Source of the DNA: Oopsacas minuta
Taxonomy: Eukaryota > Porifera > Hexactinellida > Lyssacinosida > Leucopsacidae
Assembly (NCBI GenBank): GCA_024704765.1
Contig: JAKMXF010000312.1
Location: 186,001-250,000, forward strand
DNA: 64,000 nt
Direction of reading: 5' to 3'
Below the pieces are notes generated by a model. That model saw nothing but the letters and a program-made list of their open reading frames with translations. It was not told where the DNA came from and did no database searches. Within the stretch, counting starts at the first letter, position 1. Each line of letters starts with the position of its first letter. Shown here piece by piece: positions 32,716 to 44,499 of this stretch. A program made the position numbers and the translations under genes.

Positions 32716-35700
32716 ATGTCTTGTGAAAAGACTTTTCACAAGAGAAAGGAACTGAAGATTATGTTGCGTTATCTATTGACAAAACTGATCATGTGATAGC
32801 GTCAAAAGTAATAACTCTACAGAATACTGATGCAACTGGGTTATTTGATAACAGGGCAGGTTCTGAGTCTAAATCTTCAGAGAAATCGAAAGCGGAACAA
32901 GGAGACACTATCACTCATCCTCTTACCATAACAGAATCTGAAGCAACTGGGCTATTTGATAACAGGGCAGGTTCTGAGTCTAAATCTTCAGATGAATCGA
33001 AAGCGGAACAAGGAGAAGAGAATTTATTACGAGATAAGTTTCTCAGACTAAATCTTGATCAAGAAGAAATAGAGTTATTAATAGAACAGGGGGATAGGTT
33101 TGTCGAGAGACCACCTTTGCTCTTAGCTAGAAGGTTGAACATACATGTAGATAAAGCGAAGTTAATTATTGTAGCTCTTAAAGACTTTAAGAACCAAGAA
33201 CAAGTTAAAAATATATCAAAAGGCGATATTGATAAAATAGAAGAATGTTTGAAAGATCCCGAATTTTCGACTCCAGAAGATATTTCTTTGATTTCTGGGA
33301 TTGATTTACGCATTATTGTTAGATACTTACAAAATAAACCTTTAGATGACAAACAGAAAACTGAAATAAGAGAAAAATACAACACTGGATGCTCTATGAA
33401 TGATATTGTAATGATCTTAGGGCTACCAGAGATAAAGGTGAAGGAATATGTAGAGAGCACACTTCTTTCGTTTACTAGTGAAGATGGTAGGAAATGTTTG
33501 CAAATTATTCAGAGTAACTTCAGTGATTACACTTGTCCAGAAATCGAATTGAGAAGATTGATTACTTCTAACAATCTGAAGTTACAAGATAAATTGTGTT
33601 GTATTCTCCAAATACGAAATACAGAAGAGTATTTAAAGTTAAGACATTATTTTGAGAAATTTGAAGAATCAAAGTCATTTTTCCACATCAATACTGAATT
33701 AACCATGGAGGATATCTCTCTTATAAATCAGTACAGTCTCAGTGACATAGAACATCTCAGTATTAAACTTAATAAAGTAGAGAGTGCAATAAGAGAGTAT
33801 CTAGAACAATATCATCCAAACCAAGTAGTCAATCACAATAACTCACTATTGCAAAATGCATATATTCAACAATTTTTGGCAAATTTTGGAGGAAATCAGC
33901 TAACATTCCATTCATATAGAATGATAATTACAAACTCATTCGAAGAAATGATAAGAAACGCGGAGATTACTGAAAATCAAAACAGATTACAGAAAATCAA
34001 AGTATTTGATGACCTTTTACCACTGGCTTTTTATTACCTTAAGTGTAGTCTCCCTTTCAATGATCTAACACAGATAATTGCTAATGCGAGCAAGATGTTA
34101 CTCACTACACACGATTTATTCCATTTAATATTCCAATTATCAGATCCAGTATTAAAAGGGTTCTGTATTGAACATTACTCATTCAGTAATCCTGTTCCTT
34201 TTTATTACCCAAAACTACAAAAAACTTATCAACAAACACATGCAGAATTTACGATATGCAAAGAGCTATGGTACTCTATGCAACAGTTCAATGGGTTAGT
34301 CTCATTTGGGCTGGGAAGAGCTGGTTGGAATCCAATTGGAAAATCTCATTTACTTGACTTAATTTTTGAGACAGATTTTGTTAAAGGAAATCCTCAAAAC
34401 AGTGCTTTCCATTTCAACTCGATTGATATTCAAATGACTAAGAATTTGTTCGGTGAAAAGAAGGAAAATTCTGGTGCCGAATCTATCAAATGGGCTTATA
34501 TAGATTGTAATGGACATTCTAATAAGAATATTATTAAGATAGTATGTCAATACTTGGATATTGCATTGATTCAAATCACTAATCATGATTATGAAAATAA
34601 TAAGCAACTTCTGAATAACGACATCTACAAATTAACTAATTCTGTTAAACATGTATATTTACTCATCAGAGATTATCCGGGTAATGAAGTGAAGGTCGAA
34701 GTCAAGCAAACAGAACAGAAATCAATCAAAAATATTTTCATTCCCAATTTAACAAAACCTGATACGAATTTTAATTCTGTAATAAAGTCCCTGAAAGGAG
34801 TCGGTTATGATATCTTACATCCTAAATCTGAGACCTCGAAAATGATAGGAAGTGAGTTCATAGAGAATGTAATGAAAGATCTAGATCCTCATAGTTTGAA
34901 AGAAATTGAGTCAGAGAAAGTGCTGATTCAAAATATTACTGACTGTGTTAGTAAGTCAGCAAAATCTAGTAAAGTCGGTTTCTCATTTCTCCAATTCTAT
35001 CCTCTATACGTAGATTACATGAGTTGTTATCACAGAGCAAATTCAGAAACAGAATATCACCAAATTAAAGTGTTGAATAATCAAAGGGGGATACTAGCTT
35101 CGAAACTAAATAAAACGAATATGGGAGATATAGTAAAGTATTTCAATGATATCATCTGTAGAGAAAATTCCTCACTTATCATGTGGAAATTATCACAACA
35201 TTTATCTTTGCTCTCAAAACAGATAAATTTTGATAAAAATAGGATAATTGAGCAGAAAAACGATAAATACACAATAGAAATTCTATGGAGAGAGGCTTTA
35301 CTGTCGTATAAGTATTGTACTACTACAAAGGATTTTCGTGGAGAAAGATATATCGATAGATTTGGATGTAATTATAGCAACCATGTAGAGAGGGGAGAAC
35401 CATTCGAACTAATTGATGGAGACAATCTCCGTTTCTTTAATCAAGACATTGATAACCTATTATCTAGGATGTACCAAAGGCAGTTTGAAAAATTAAAGTC
35501 GATCAATAAAGACCAGAAAATCTCAATGAAGCAAGCCCCGATTGTAGTTAGTATAGTTGGGCCTCAGAGTTCAGGAAAATCTACTCTCTTGAACTACTCC
35601 TTTGGCTGCAAGTTCCTAACTAGTGCGGGAAGATGTACAAGAGGGATATACGCTTCTCTCTCCAAGCTAAGTCACTCTGTGAACCTCATGAACCAGTTAC

Positions 35701-38700
35701 TTATATTGGATACAGAAGGATTAGATGCCATTGAGAGAGGAAATATTAAGGACACATCTTTAATTCATTTCGATAGGACAATGGTTTTATTCTGTCTGGC
35801 AGTCTCACAAGTTGTGATTATTAATGTAAGAGGAGATATAGGTGTAGAAATGCAGAATCTTTTACAGATTTGCGCTTATTCTCTAAACAAACTGAAAGTA
35901 AGGAAAGTAACCGCACCCCAGATATTCTTTGTTCTTAATCAACAAGCTGATCCCGATCCAGACAAACATCTCGACTCAATAAACATTTTGATGGAAAAAT
36001 TAAATAGAGAATCCAATTTAATTGATACCGAAAGGGCTAAGATGTCAGATTTAATACACATCTCAAGAGAGAATCTGTTTGTTCTTCCTTCAGCGTTCAA
36101 CTCAGAACAAATCAATAAACCAGGTTTGAATCTTTTTGATTCAAAAATAATCAAACTCTCTCCAACTATTACTTTTGCTGATAAATGTGCAGATTTACGT
36201 TTTGCAATCATTAAACAGCTGTACAGCATGTCCTTGGATAAAAGAACCCCTTTCCAAACGATGAGTGAATGGATGAAAATGTCTGGCACGATATGGGACA
36301 CAATTATCAGATATCAAGATATTGTCAAATATAAAAATGTTGAGGAAATGATTTGCAGTAACTTCCTTAAGAATATAATATCTGAATTAATGGACACACA
36401 TATTTACTGTCACAAAGACAAATTTCTTGAAATGACAGAAAACTTTCTGCGAGAATTCAAACAATTGACATTCTTAATAATTCTGATGAAACATTGACAC
36501 AAATCAGGGTCGAGTTTAATGACTTCTTCCAAACACATACAAATCAGTGTTTAATGGAATATTCCAACCGCTGTCAAAATGAAATATCCCTCAAGAAGAT
36601 GAATCATCTTATTGATGAGTCAAAGTTAAATTTATCACGTCACATTTATACGGAGAAGAAAACTTACGATGATAAACTCAAATTCCAAATTTCTGCTGCG
36701 TTAATGGAAAAAAAGCTTTCAGGAAGTATTGGGAAGTTCCAAGAAGCAATCATTAAAAATGTTGATAATTATTTGGAATTCAATGTTGAGCAGCAAACAC
36801 AAGCTTTTGAAGACACTTGGATTCAGTGCTTTGGAGATGAGGACAAAAATGAAGAGGTGTTTGAACGTGATGAAACTTTTAACAATTTACATTCTCTTTT
36901 CATGATGGAGTCTATTAGTATGGAAAAGAGCTCAGAAATACGTGAATATTCTTAGAAACGATTTTCAAATGGATAAAATAATCAATGATGTTAAAGACAT
37001 TATTTTGACAAGATTCTTAGAAGATTCTAGCACATTGAAGGGTATAGAACAGTTCATTTTCCCTTGTAAAGGTAATACTATTCCCATAAAAGATATGACT
37101 CCCTTTCCTGGAAAACAGTCATATGACTATCTTGCTAAGAATTCATTATTCTCAATTGATAATAGTATTTTGTACGTAATGAGAACTAAACCGAAACTGA
37201 AGCTTTACGAATGGGTTCCACTACAATGCAGGCCTCTAATTAAGTATTGTTCTGGTTATTATAATCATGCAGACATTAATTGGATGGAATGGCATGAGGA
37301 TAAGCAAATATTATATTTAGCTGCTGTCTTAAGATCTCCACGCGCTCCCAATAGGAGTACATGGGAAGTATTAATCGAAGACATTTCAAGTCATCTCCAA
37401 TATTGTGTTAGATATGACCCAAATGTTTCTCCAGCAACTATCAAAGAGATAGTTTACTTTCTATGCTCTACAATTAATACTGTTAATCATGAAATAAACT
37501 GTATACAAGCTAAACTGAGTAATGCAGCAGAGAGGACACTTTCAACATTCGCGTTTGCATATGCATTCAAATCTCTCTGGGAAACTAAGACAAATAAAAG
37601 ATTAGAAAATAAACTCAAAACAGAGAAAGAAAAGATTAACTTGCTTCAGTACTTTCTACAAAAAATAGAAATTCGTAAAATGTTCCGTGGAGATTGGGAT
37701 CGCGAGAAAATGAAAAATAGTGATCATGAAATCTCCAGCGTATTCGCTTTAGATTTGTTAGGACGTATAAAGAGAGGGGTACTAACTACAGAACAACCTA
37801 TTATTGAAAATCTCTTCTCTGAGCGAAAAGGTGAACTAACACACAGATCCATATTTCTTTGTGCAAAATCTAGATTATCAAAGAGCTTGAAACACCTGAT
37901 CAGGAGATATTTAGTGAGAATAATTTTGTTGTTCAATATGTTTGTAATCGAAACGAACTGCTAAGAAATATTTTCTTTGAGAAATGGTCAATTGTTGCAG
38001 AAGAACTTTATCAGGAAGTAATTCCAGAAATTTCCAAGAAAATTAAAAAACAGGTACAAGTCATTAAGATGGTTCTCAGTACTTTACTGGATGACCTTGA
38101 ATCTATTAATGCTGGGAGTTCAGAAAATAAAGCGTTCGATTCAGACAGTAATTTCGAGATAGCTGACAAGGTTTCAGTGGGTTCTGAGGTAAAGGTAAAG
38201 GTAAAGGAAAGTCCCTTCAAAGCTATGGTACTGTATTTACGTATGTATCTAGACCCAAATGTTACTCCAGGAAAATTCAGAGATTATTTTACTGAAACAT
38301 TCAAGGTTGATGGTGTAAAAATGAAAAAATCTGATACATACAAATTATGTGATAAGCCGAATAATCCAAACTATATCCTCGATGAAGACATCTTCAAAAA
38401 GTTGGATTATACAAAGATGTTTACCTGTGAAAATATTTTTAACATCTCAGAATATGTCACCAAATTTCTATCCATTTTAGATAGCTTTATATTTGAATTG
38501 ACAAGAGAGGAATTTACTGAACTGGTTCTTCTAATACAACAAAATTTCGAGAGGGATGTTATCGGTTGTCCCAATCAATGTCCTAGTTGCGGTAAGCTCT
38601 GTGAGAGAGAACTGCATCCAAATGATGGCAAATGTCAGATTAAAACTGGTCACCAAATCTGTTCGATGGGTGGTAAGGTTTGGAATGATAAAAACAGAGC

Positions 38701-39634
38701 TGCAGTTTTATACATGTGTGATGATTACAAAGATAATACTAACGTTGTCCTACAGGGAAGAGCTATGACCTGGGGACAGTTTAGGATATTGTGGGAGAAG
38801 GAATGGGACTGGACGATGCCGAACGATAAGAGCTACCTGGACTTACAGGACAATAATCGTGATAATATGATAAAAATATGGAACAAATTCGGGAAGGGAA
38901 TTTTGAATTATTACTCAACCAGAGGAACTCAGATTTTTTTTGTACCCTATGATACATTTCAAGAAACTCTTTCCATCAAATATTACATTTGTTTCGTTAT
39001 TGACGGGACAGTGTCAATGGCTACGGAAATCGGGAAGGCTCGTATTTCTGTTGGACAATTCATGGAGAAATATAAAGAACGTGCTGTTAATTCAGAATTT
39101 AAAATCATTATCTATCGAGATCACTGTGACAAGAAAATTATAGAAAAGTATCCTTTTGGTAACAAGTTCACACCAAAACACGTGGAAATACAGGAATTCC
39201 TTAGTACAGTTAAAGCTATGGGAGGAGGAGACTACCCTGAAGCAGTGTTAGATGGCTTAGCTACTGCAACTAGTCAATGTGACTGGGAAACTAGTCAAGG
39301 AGTGAAAAACATCATAATTCATATATTTGACGCACCCCCACATGGAGATTTTCCAGACCATACATTGCATCACTCTAAAAGCAACCCTAAACATTGTTGT
39401 TGTTGTAATCAAGGTACCCTGTGTCAATTTGATTGGGATAGAGATGTATGGGATAATATTGTGAAGTTTAATATCCAATACAATGGGATAAATACTGGAC
39501 CGAAATTCCCCGAATTCGAAGCTGCGATGAAACGGAAATTAGGAGAACTTTGTGCAGATTTTCAGACTGTTGGACAGGAAGTGGTTAACGAAGCAATTCT
39601 CCAGATTTTTATTCAGAATAAATTGGATTGTTAA
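32716..39634 (+). pseudogene. VLIG-type giant GTPase with C-terminal vWA domain, frame-disrupted
   Basis: A gene of about 6.9 kb without visible introns encodes some 2,270 residues over four overlapping frames: open to 36497, then to 36955, to 37964 and to 39634. Sequence similarity carries on across frame changes near 36465, 36940 and 37885. A further mismatch lies at the start: the ATG at 32716 is out of frame with the long frame, which has no ATG of its own upstream. Domains: N-terminal repeats (residues 1-75), helical HTH-like repeats, then the VLIG-type G domain with P-loop GPQSSGKST (35559-35585), DTEG (35709) and LNQQADPD. A Cys-rich zinc-like cluster (CPNQCPSCGKLCERE, 38568-38612) and a vWA domain (FVIDGTVSMA; MGGGDYPEAVLDGL; DAPPHG) close the protein. 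VLIG proteins are interferon-linked in vertebrates; the role here is unknown. Pseudogene, or an intact gene with base-call errors. Confidence 0.8.
32824..33018 (+). repeat. 111-bp tandem repeat inside the giant GTPase frame
   Basis: Two copies, beginning near 32824 and 32935, encode ATGLFDNRAGSESKSS with nearly identical DNA (aacagggcaggttctgagtc in both). The frame is preserved because 111 is divisible by three. It is a recent internal duplication of a Ser/Glu/Lys-rich segment. Confidence 0.9.
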
Positions 39635-40696
39635 TCTAATTTACCTTTTAGATTTGTACATAGCAAGCTCGTACTTTTGGTCTAGCGTTAGGCTCGTACA
39701 TTTTAGTTCTAGGCTCTAATCTGTTTGTATAACTCTTGTATATTGAATACAGTACTCCCTAACATTGGATTTGGATAATTTGAACATTTTCTTTGTAAAT
39801 TTTGTGTATATATTTACCAGTTTGTATTACATTAGGTTCAATTGGATGTAGGTATACCTGAGTGAAGAGAACTTTGTTTACTTCACCTGGGTATACTGAG
39901 CATCGCTTTAATGGGACATTTATTAGCTATCAAACTTGTAGTATGTAGATCATACTTACCAACCCCTTGTAACTGTTTCCTTTGATATTTTTGGCGAAAG
40001 CCTTGGATTTTCAAAGAGTTCCCTGGAATATACAAATAATATGAATGTTTTCCATCTTTTATAAGAAAATAGATATACCCAATTTTTCGCTTGGATCATG
40101 AAGTCAAATCCCTGGGTGGTTAGCAGCTGGCAAGTAAGGTAGAAAATTAATTCTTTATAGAGATTTAGCAACAAAATATTTGACGTTATTCTAGACAACA
40201 ACTCGGGAAATTTAAAGCGCTCATAGCCAATTATATTATACACCTGTTATCGATGGAGTTAGTTATGTTGTCACTATAACAACTAATCAGTTTCTACAAG
40301 ATTAAATCCTTAGCAAAGTACAACTCCGATTATTCGAACTCTTTAGGACTGATCAAAAGCGTTCGGATAATCGAGTTTGTACTCTATCTAGAAACTATAC
40401 TTGTTATTCGGATCTTCTCTCATGATATCAGAATTTGTGTAAATAGTAAATAACGAAAACAAATAATAAATTCACACAAATAACTTTTTACGTATTTCTT
40501 ACGATTATAAGACTATTGAAATATTAAATTTAGCGGACAAATCTAATTGGCCAAGAAATAGTACATTTCTAAGGGAATAGATTTTATTGGTTGAATAAGT
40601 TATGCAATAATACGCAATGGAATATTTGTTGTTTTCCTGATATTTATATTTTTATTATTATGTTGTTGTTGTTGTTGTTTATTTTAGCTGATAATT
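39635..40696. other. Intergenic region before XPG
   Basis: A hairpin gtatacctgagtgaag ... cttcacctgggtatac lies at about 39851-39898. A short element with pogo/Tigger-like ends (caactccgattattcgaac ... gttcggataatcgagtttgt) occupies about 40320-40382. A (gtt)n run at 40660-40680 leads into ttttag before the XPG start, which looks like the 3' end of a 5'-UTR intron. No gene is seen. Confidence 0.6.
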
Positions 40697-43171
40697 ATGG
40701 GTGTAAAACATCTATGGGCCATCCTACAGGGTGCAGGAACAAGTATTGATTATGACTCACTACAGGGTCAAGTAATATCTGTAGATATAAACATATGGCT
40801 ACACCAAATTCAATCACATCGTATCGGACAAAACCCCCACGCCTACTTGATTGATCTCTTGAAACGAATATGCAAACTTTTGAATTACGGAATTAAACCA
40901 ATTTTTGTTTTTGACGGGGCTCATCCTAAACTGAAAAGAGACACAATAATTTCGCGAGATTTGAGACGGAAGAATGCTCAGAAACAGCATGACGAGGCTA
41001 AATTTAAACATATCTTAAAAACTATCCATTCACAGTTGTTACAAGGACAGGTTCCATTCATACCCCCCTCAAATTCCAGCGGTCCCTCTGACCTATTTGA
41101 GCTACCAACCTCCTCTACTGTTTTTGAAAATTCTGACGATGAATATCCATATGATGAACTTACTTCAATCGACCAAATTATCCGATTAAACCCCAAATCT
41201 GAAGAGTTTTCAAATCTCCCCTCAGATATACAAGTCAGTATTCTGAAGCTGAAACAAAAAATAAGCATAGCTTCCATATCAAATGACCAAACTGGTATCC
41301 AAGATGATAGCCATAAGCCGGAGGATATTTCTAACAGGCAGATACAGAATCTTTTGGAACGCAGGGAAATTCGGCAGAAAATCGATAGCATAAATAACGA
41401 GCATCGCGAAAAAATAAATTCTTCAATAATTGGAATTGAAACTGACGGGTTTGACGTGCAGTCAGATAAAATAATCAGTCACGACAAGAAACATGTCATA
41501 ATAGTTAAAAATCAAAACTCCACACCTCTTAAAATTTCTAATGAGACAAATAATTACCCTCTTGAGGATAATTCGGCATACACCCCTGTGACGGATCTGG
41601 GTCGCTATTACGATGGTACCGATATCCCTGAACCACAAAACGGAGCTCTAACCCAAGAGATGACTAGTGATACCATGGATGTCATCAATCCATTCCATTT
41701 GGTGAAAGTTTCATTTACAAATGGCACAGAAATATACGCGGAACAGGCGCCAAACGGGGAATTAACCTCTATAACCTCTTATCATAGTCAATCAGGAATT
41801 GATGGAATCAATCCGGGCTGTGTATCCTCCTCTTTTCACACCACAGACGAGTTATCGCCTCCTCTTGAAGGTATCCACTTGGCCCCTAATCTCCACGGTT
41901 CAAAAAGATCCAAAACAGCTAAGGATAATATAATCAAGATGTCAGCTGATTTGGGATTAGTCATACCACCGAAAAGTGCGGTTAAATCTACGGAATGTTT
42001 GTCGCATGTTTCAGATGATGTTTTTCACAATACCCCTTCTTCAACACCTATTGCCAAACGGGTCTGTGTACAAGATACCCCCGCGATGGAGGGTGACACT
42101 AAACTGGAACTATACACTGTTACAGTTCCAAATTCGTTTTCAGAAGAATCAATTCCTCCGACTCCTATATCACCAAGTTATGACACTACAGACCAACTCA
42201 ACCCCTGTCTGGAGCCTCTACCCCCTACACCTTCTAGTGAGGAGTACAGCCCGTCCAATGAGGCCATACAGTCCTCTGAACCTAGCATTCTGATTGGTTC
42301 AGATCCAATTCTAGCCACGAGTTCATCGCTAGAAGATATCCGCCGTGAAATGTCTGAATTGACAAAAGTAGTAACTCGTAACCAGAGAATAATGCAAGGG
42401 ATTAATCGAGAGATACAAGACGCTGTGATGGAGCTTCTCGCTGTATTCGGCATTCCTTACATAGTAGCGCCATTCGAGGCTGAAGCACAGTGTGCTAATC
42501 TGGAACTAAACAAAGTTACAACTGGAACTATAACCGATGACTCAGATATATTTCTTTTCGGGGGCCATACCGTGTACCGGCATTTCTTTAACATGAAGAG
42601 TCGGTTAGGTACAGAGTGCTATTCCATGAATGACATCAATAAGTGCTTGGAGCTGAGGAGAGAGGATTTAATTCGATTAGCGTTCCTCTTAGGGTGTGAT
42701 TATACCGAAGGTGTTAAGGGGATTGGTCCTAAACATGCGATTCCGCTTTTGAAATCTTTCAAATCCGAAGGCCTCCAACCTCTGACTGATATCCTCTCTG
42801 TCGCAGAGACCGCTAAGATGCGGGATCAGCCCCCTTGTGGGGGAGAGGACGGTTTATTGGCACGTGTTGATTTCCCTCGGGGCTTCCCTGATGAGAATGT
42901 GTGGAATGCGTTTTTGAAACCTTTAGTAGATCCAGTTCCAATTGAAGAATTCAAATGGGGAACAATCGAAGTTGATAAATTCGTGAATTTTTCAAAAAAA
43001 TATTTTAATTGGAAAGAGAGTCAAGCAAGAGAACAAATAACACCTGTTATTAGGCGCCAAAGTACTCCCAAACAGGTCCAATTAAAAATCCCCCGTACTA
43101 CCCATAGACCCGTCCCCTCAGCCCCACCTAAAGCTAACTATTCACGCGCCAAATTAAGCGATTCTGATTGA
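40697..43171 (+). CDS. ERCC5: XPG/ERCC5 structure-specific endonuclease
   Basis: An intronless coding exon of 824 aa starts MGVKHLWAILQGAGTSIDYD. It is the 3' incision nuclease of nucleotide-excision repair. The N region carries metal ligands D30 (VISVDINIWLHQ) and D73 (FVFDGAHPKLKRD). The I region has VAPFEAEAQCA (about 589-599), TDDSDIFLFG (about 613) and the helix-hairpin-helix GCDYTEGVKGIGPKHA (about 665). The spacer between N and I regions (about 100-560) is acidic and Ser/Pro-rich, shorter than in human XPG (1186 aa total), and no PCNA-binding box is evident at the short C-terminus. A long spacer distinguishes XPG from FEN1 and EXO1. The ttttag nine bases before the ATG suggests a non-coding first exon. 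Confidence 0.93.
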   Translation: MGVKHLWAILQGAGTSIDYDSLQGQVISVDINIWLHQIQSHRIGQNPHAYLIDLLKRICKLLNYGIKPIFVFDGAHPKLKRDTIISRDLRRKNAQKQHDEAKFKHILKTIHSQLLQGQVPFIPPSNSSGPSDLFELPTSSTVFENSDDEYPYDELTSIDQIIRLNPKSEEFSNLPSDIQVSILKLKQKISIASISNDQTGIQDDSHKPEDISNRQIQNLLERREIRQKIDSINNEHREKINSSIIGIETDGFDVQSDKIISHDKKHVIIVKNQNSTPLKISNETNNYPLEDNSAYTPVTDLGRYYDGTDIPEPQNGALTQEMTSDTMDVINPFHLVKVSFTNGTEIYAEQAPNGELTSITSYHSQSGIDGINPGCVSSSFHTTDELSPPLEGIHLAPNLHGSKRSKTAKDNIIKMSADLGLVIPPKSAVKSTECLSHVSDDVFHNTPSSTPIAKRVCVQDTPAMEGDTKLELYTVTVPNSFSEESIPPTPISPSYDTTDQLNPCLEPLPPTPSSEEYSPSNEAIQSSEPSILIGSDPILATSSSLEDIRREMSELTKVVTRNQRIMQGINREIQDAVMELLAVFGIPYIVAPFEAEAQCANLELNKVTTGTITDDSDIFLFGGHTVYRHFFNMKSRLGTECYSMNDINKCLELRREDLIRLAFLLGCDYTEGVKGIGPKHAIPLLKSFKSEGLQPLTDILSVAETAKMRDQPPCGGEDGLLARVDFPRGFPDENVWNAFLKPLVDPVPIEEFKWGTIEVDKFVNFSKKYFNWKESQAREQITPVIRRQSTPKQVQLKIPRTTHRPVPSAPPKANYSRAKLSDSD

Positions 43172-43435
43172 ATTTATCTAAATTTAGTATCATTTGATTG
43201 TTTCGTATATATATTTACACAAATTAGTGTATGCTTGTTTTGAATGAATTGTTTAATCTGCCACTATAATTGTGTCGTGGGGGACATTCAAGGGGTCATT
43301 TTGTGCTCTAGGGGACTGATTGAATATACAGAATACAAACGAACCTCCACAAGCGGTGTAGCCTATTCTGGCTTCCCTGATACTCCGTCTGTGGAGATTA
43401 CACTGTAGTTGTTACTATTTTTAGAAACAGCTCTT
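43172..43435. promoter_or_regulatory. Spacer upstream of the Rab-like GTPase
   Basis: The second half (43338-43408) is a member of the tgtaacctccac-type repeat family, ending gagattacactgtagt. A tttttag at 43419-43425 just before the ATG suggests a 5'-UTR splice acceptor. Confidence 0.5.
43338..43408. mobile_element. tgtaacctccac-type repeat (family R3)
   Basis: aacgaacctccacaagcggt ... tctgtggagattacactgta; lies directly upstream of the Rab-like start. Confidence 0.65.
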
Positions 43436-44499
43436 ATGGCAACAGAACAAGACCTAACTTCAACGAAACCCTCTGTGCATAGAGTTATTTTGCTAGGTGA
43501 TTCAGGAGTTGGTAAGACTTCTATGTTTTATAGAATTAAAGACGGAATCTTCAGAGACGCCGGAGTATCTACCACACAGATAGCAGAGTTTGATAAACAT
43601 TTCAGGAATACACAAGGAGAAGTTACGGTGTGTTAATACGTGTGATATAATCTAAGAACATACATGCCTAACTACCAGAGTTGTTGTCAATTAAATAGCA
43701 GTTTGATTTGTAATATATTCTGCATTATATTTTAATATTTAGGACAGCTGTTCCTGACCCCTTGGTGGTCCATGGAGGACAGCAGGGTGCCTACAGGATC
43801 TATGCAGCCTATGGGAGTGTCCATAGAATGTGTTAGAATTTGTGTAGGGGTCCACGAGGGGAAAATGTGGGAACCGCGAAAGTTAGATTGGACGTGACAG
43901 CTGTCTGGTATACGTAGCTTATTTGTGATATTTATCAAATAAAGATTTTGATAATTCCACTCTTTTGGAGGTGTTACCTACATAACACTCAAAATATGTC
44001 TTGGACAAGTGTCACACCCACGAAACCGACACATTCTAAAGCACAGAACTTATATTTTCCATTTTAGATACAATTCGTGGATACTTGTGGTTTTGAAACT
44101 TATCACAGCTCGATTCCTCCCTCCCTTCTAAGAAATGTTCATGTAGTTCTGTTCATATACGCGTTAGATGATAGTTCTTCCTTCTTACACCTTCAGCATT
44201 GGTATGAAGAGACGTTCGAAGTGGTTCCCGAGTTCTTAGCTAATAAAATCATAAAATTCATGGTAGGAAATAAATCAGACTTACCGCGTAGAGTTAAAAA
44301 GGATCAGGTCACTGATAATTGCAGTAACAGATATGGAGTAATCGAAGAAAATATCTTTGAAGTTTCGGCGAAAGAAGGAACGAATATCGATGAACTTTGT
44401 AACAAAATTTCAGAATGTTTTGCCCCTCAAAAACGAACGCCAAAACCGAAACCAAAGCTCCCTAACGAAACTCGTGTACCAACATGCAGGTGTAGTTAA
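43436..44499 (+). CDS. Divergent Rab-like small GTPase
   Basis: Two exons (43436-43627, 44068-44499) give 207 aa. I chose the ATG of MATEQDLTSTKPS because it follows an acceptor-like tract; an in-frame ATG at 43409 lies inside it. G1 is GDSGVGKT, G4 NKSD and G5 SAK, all canonical for Ras-family GTPases. G3 is DTCGFE instead of DTAGQE: the catalytic glutamine is replaced by phenylalanine and the alanine by cysteine. The C-terminus is PTCRCS, giving a CxC pair suited to Rab-type geranylgeranylation. Loss of Gln predicts slow GTP hydrolysis. I cannot assign a Rab subfamily. The 440-bp intron is largely a hAT-like short repeat (43743-43880). Confidence 0.85.
43743..43880. mobile_element. hAT-like short repeat (family R2)
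   Basis: cagctgttcctgaccccttg ... gaaaatgtgggaaccgcgaa, near full length, in the Rab-like gene intron. Confidence 0.7.

Noticed and set aside
36440-37900. Programmed frameshifting or tiny introns to explain frame changes in the giant GTPase gene
   Set aside because: I saw no slippery site with a clear downstream structure, and no GT-AG pair that removes a few bases without losing conserved sequence; decay or base-call errors are simpler.
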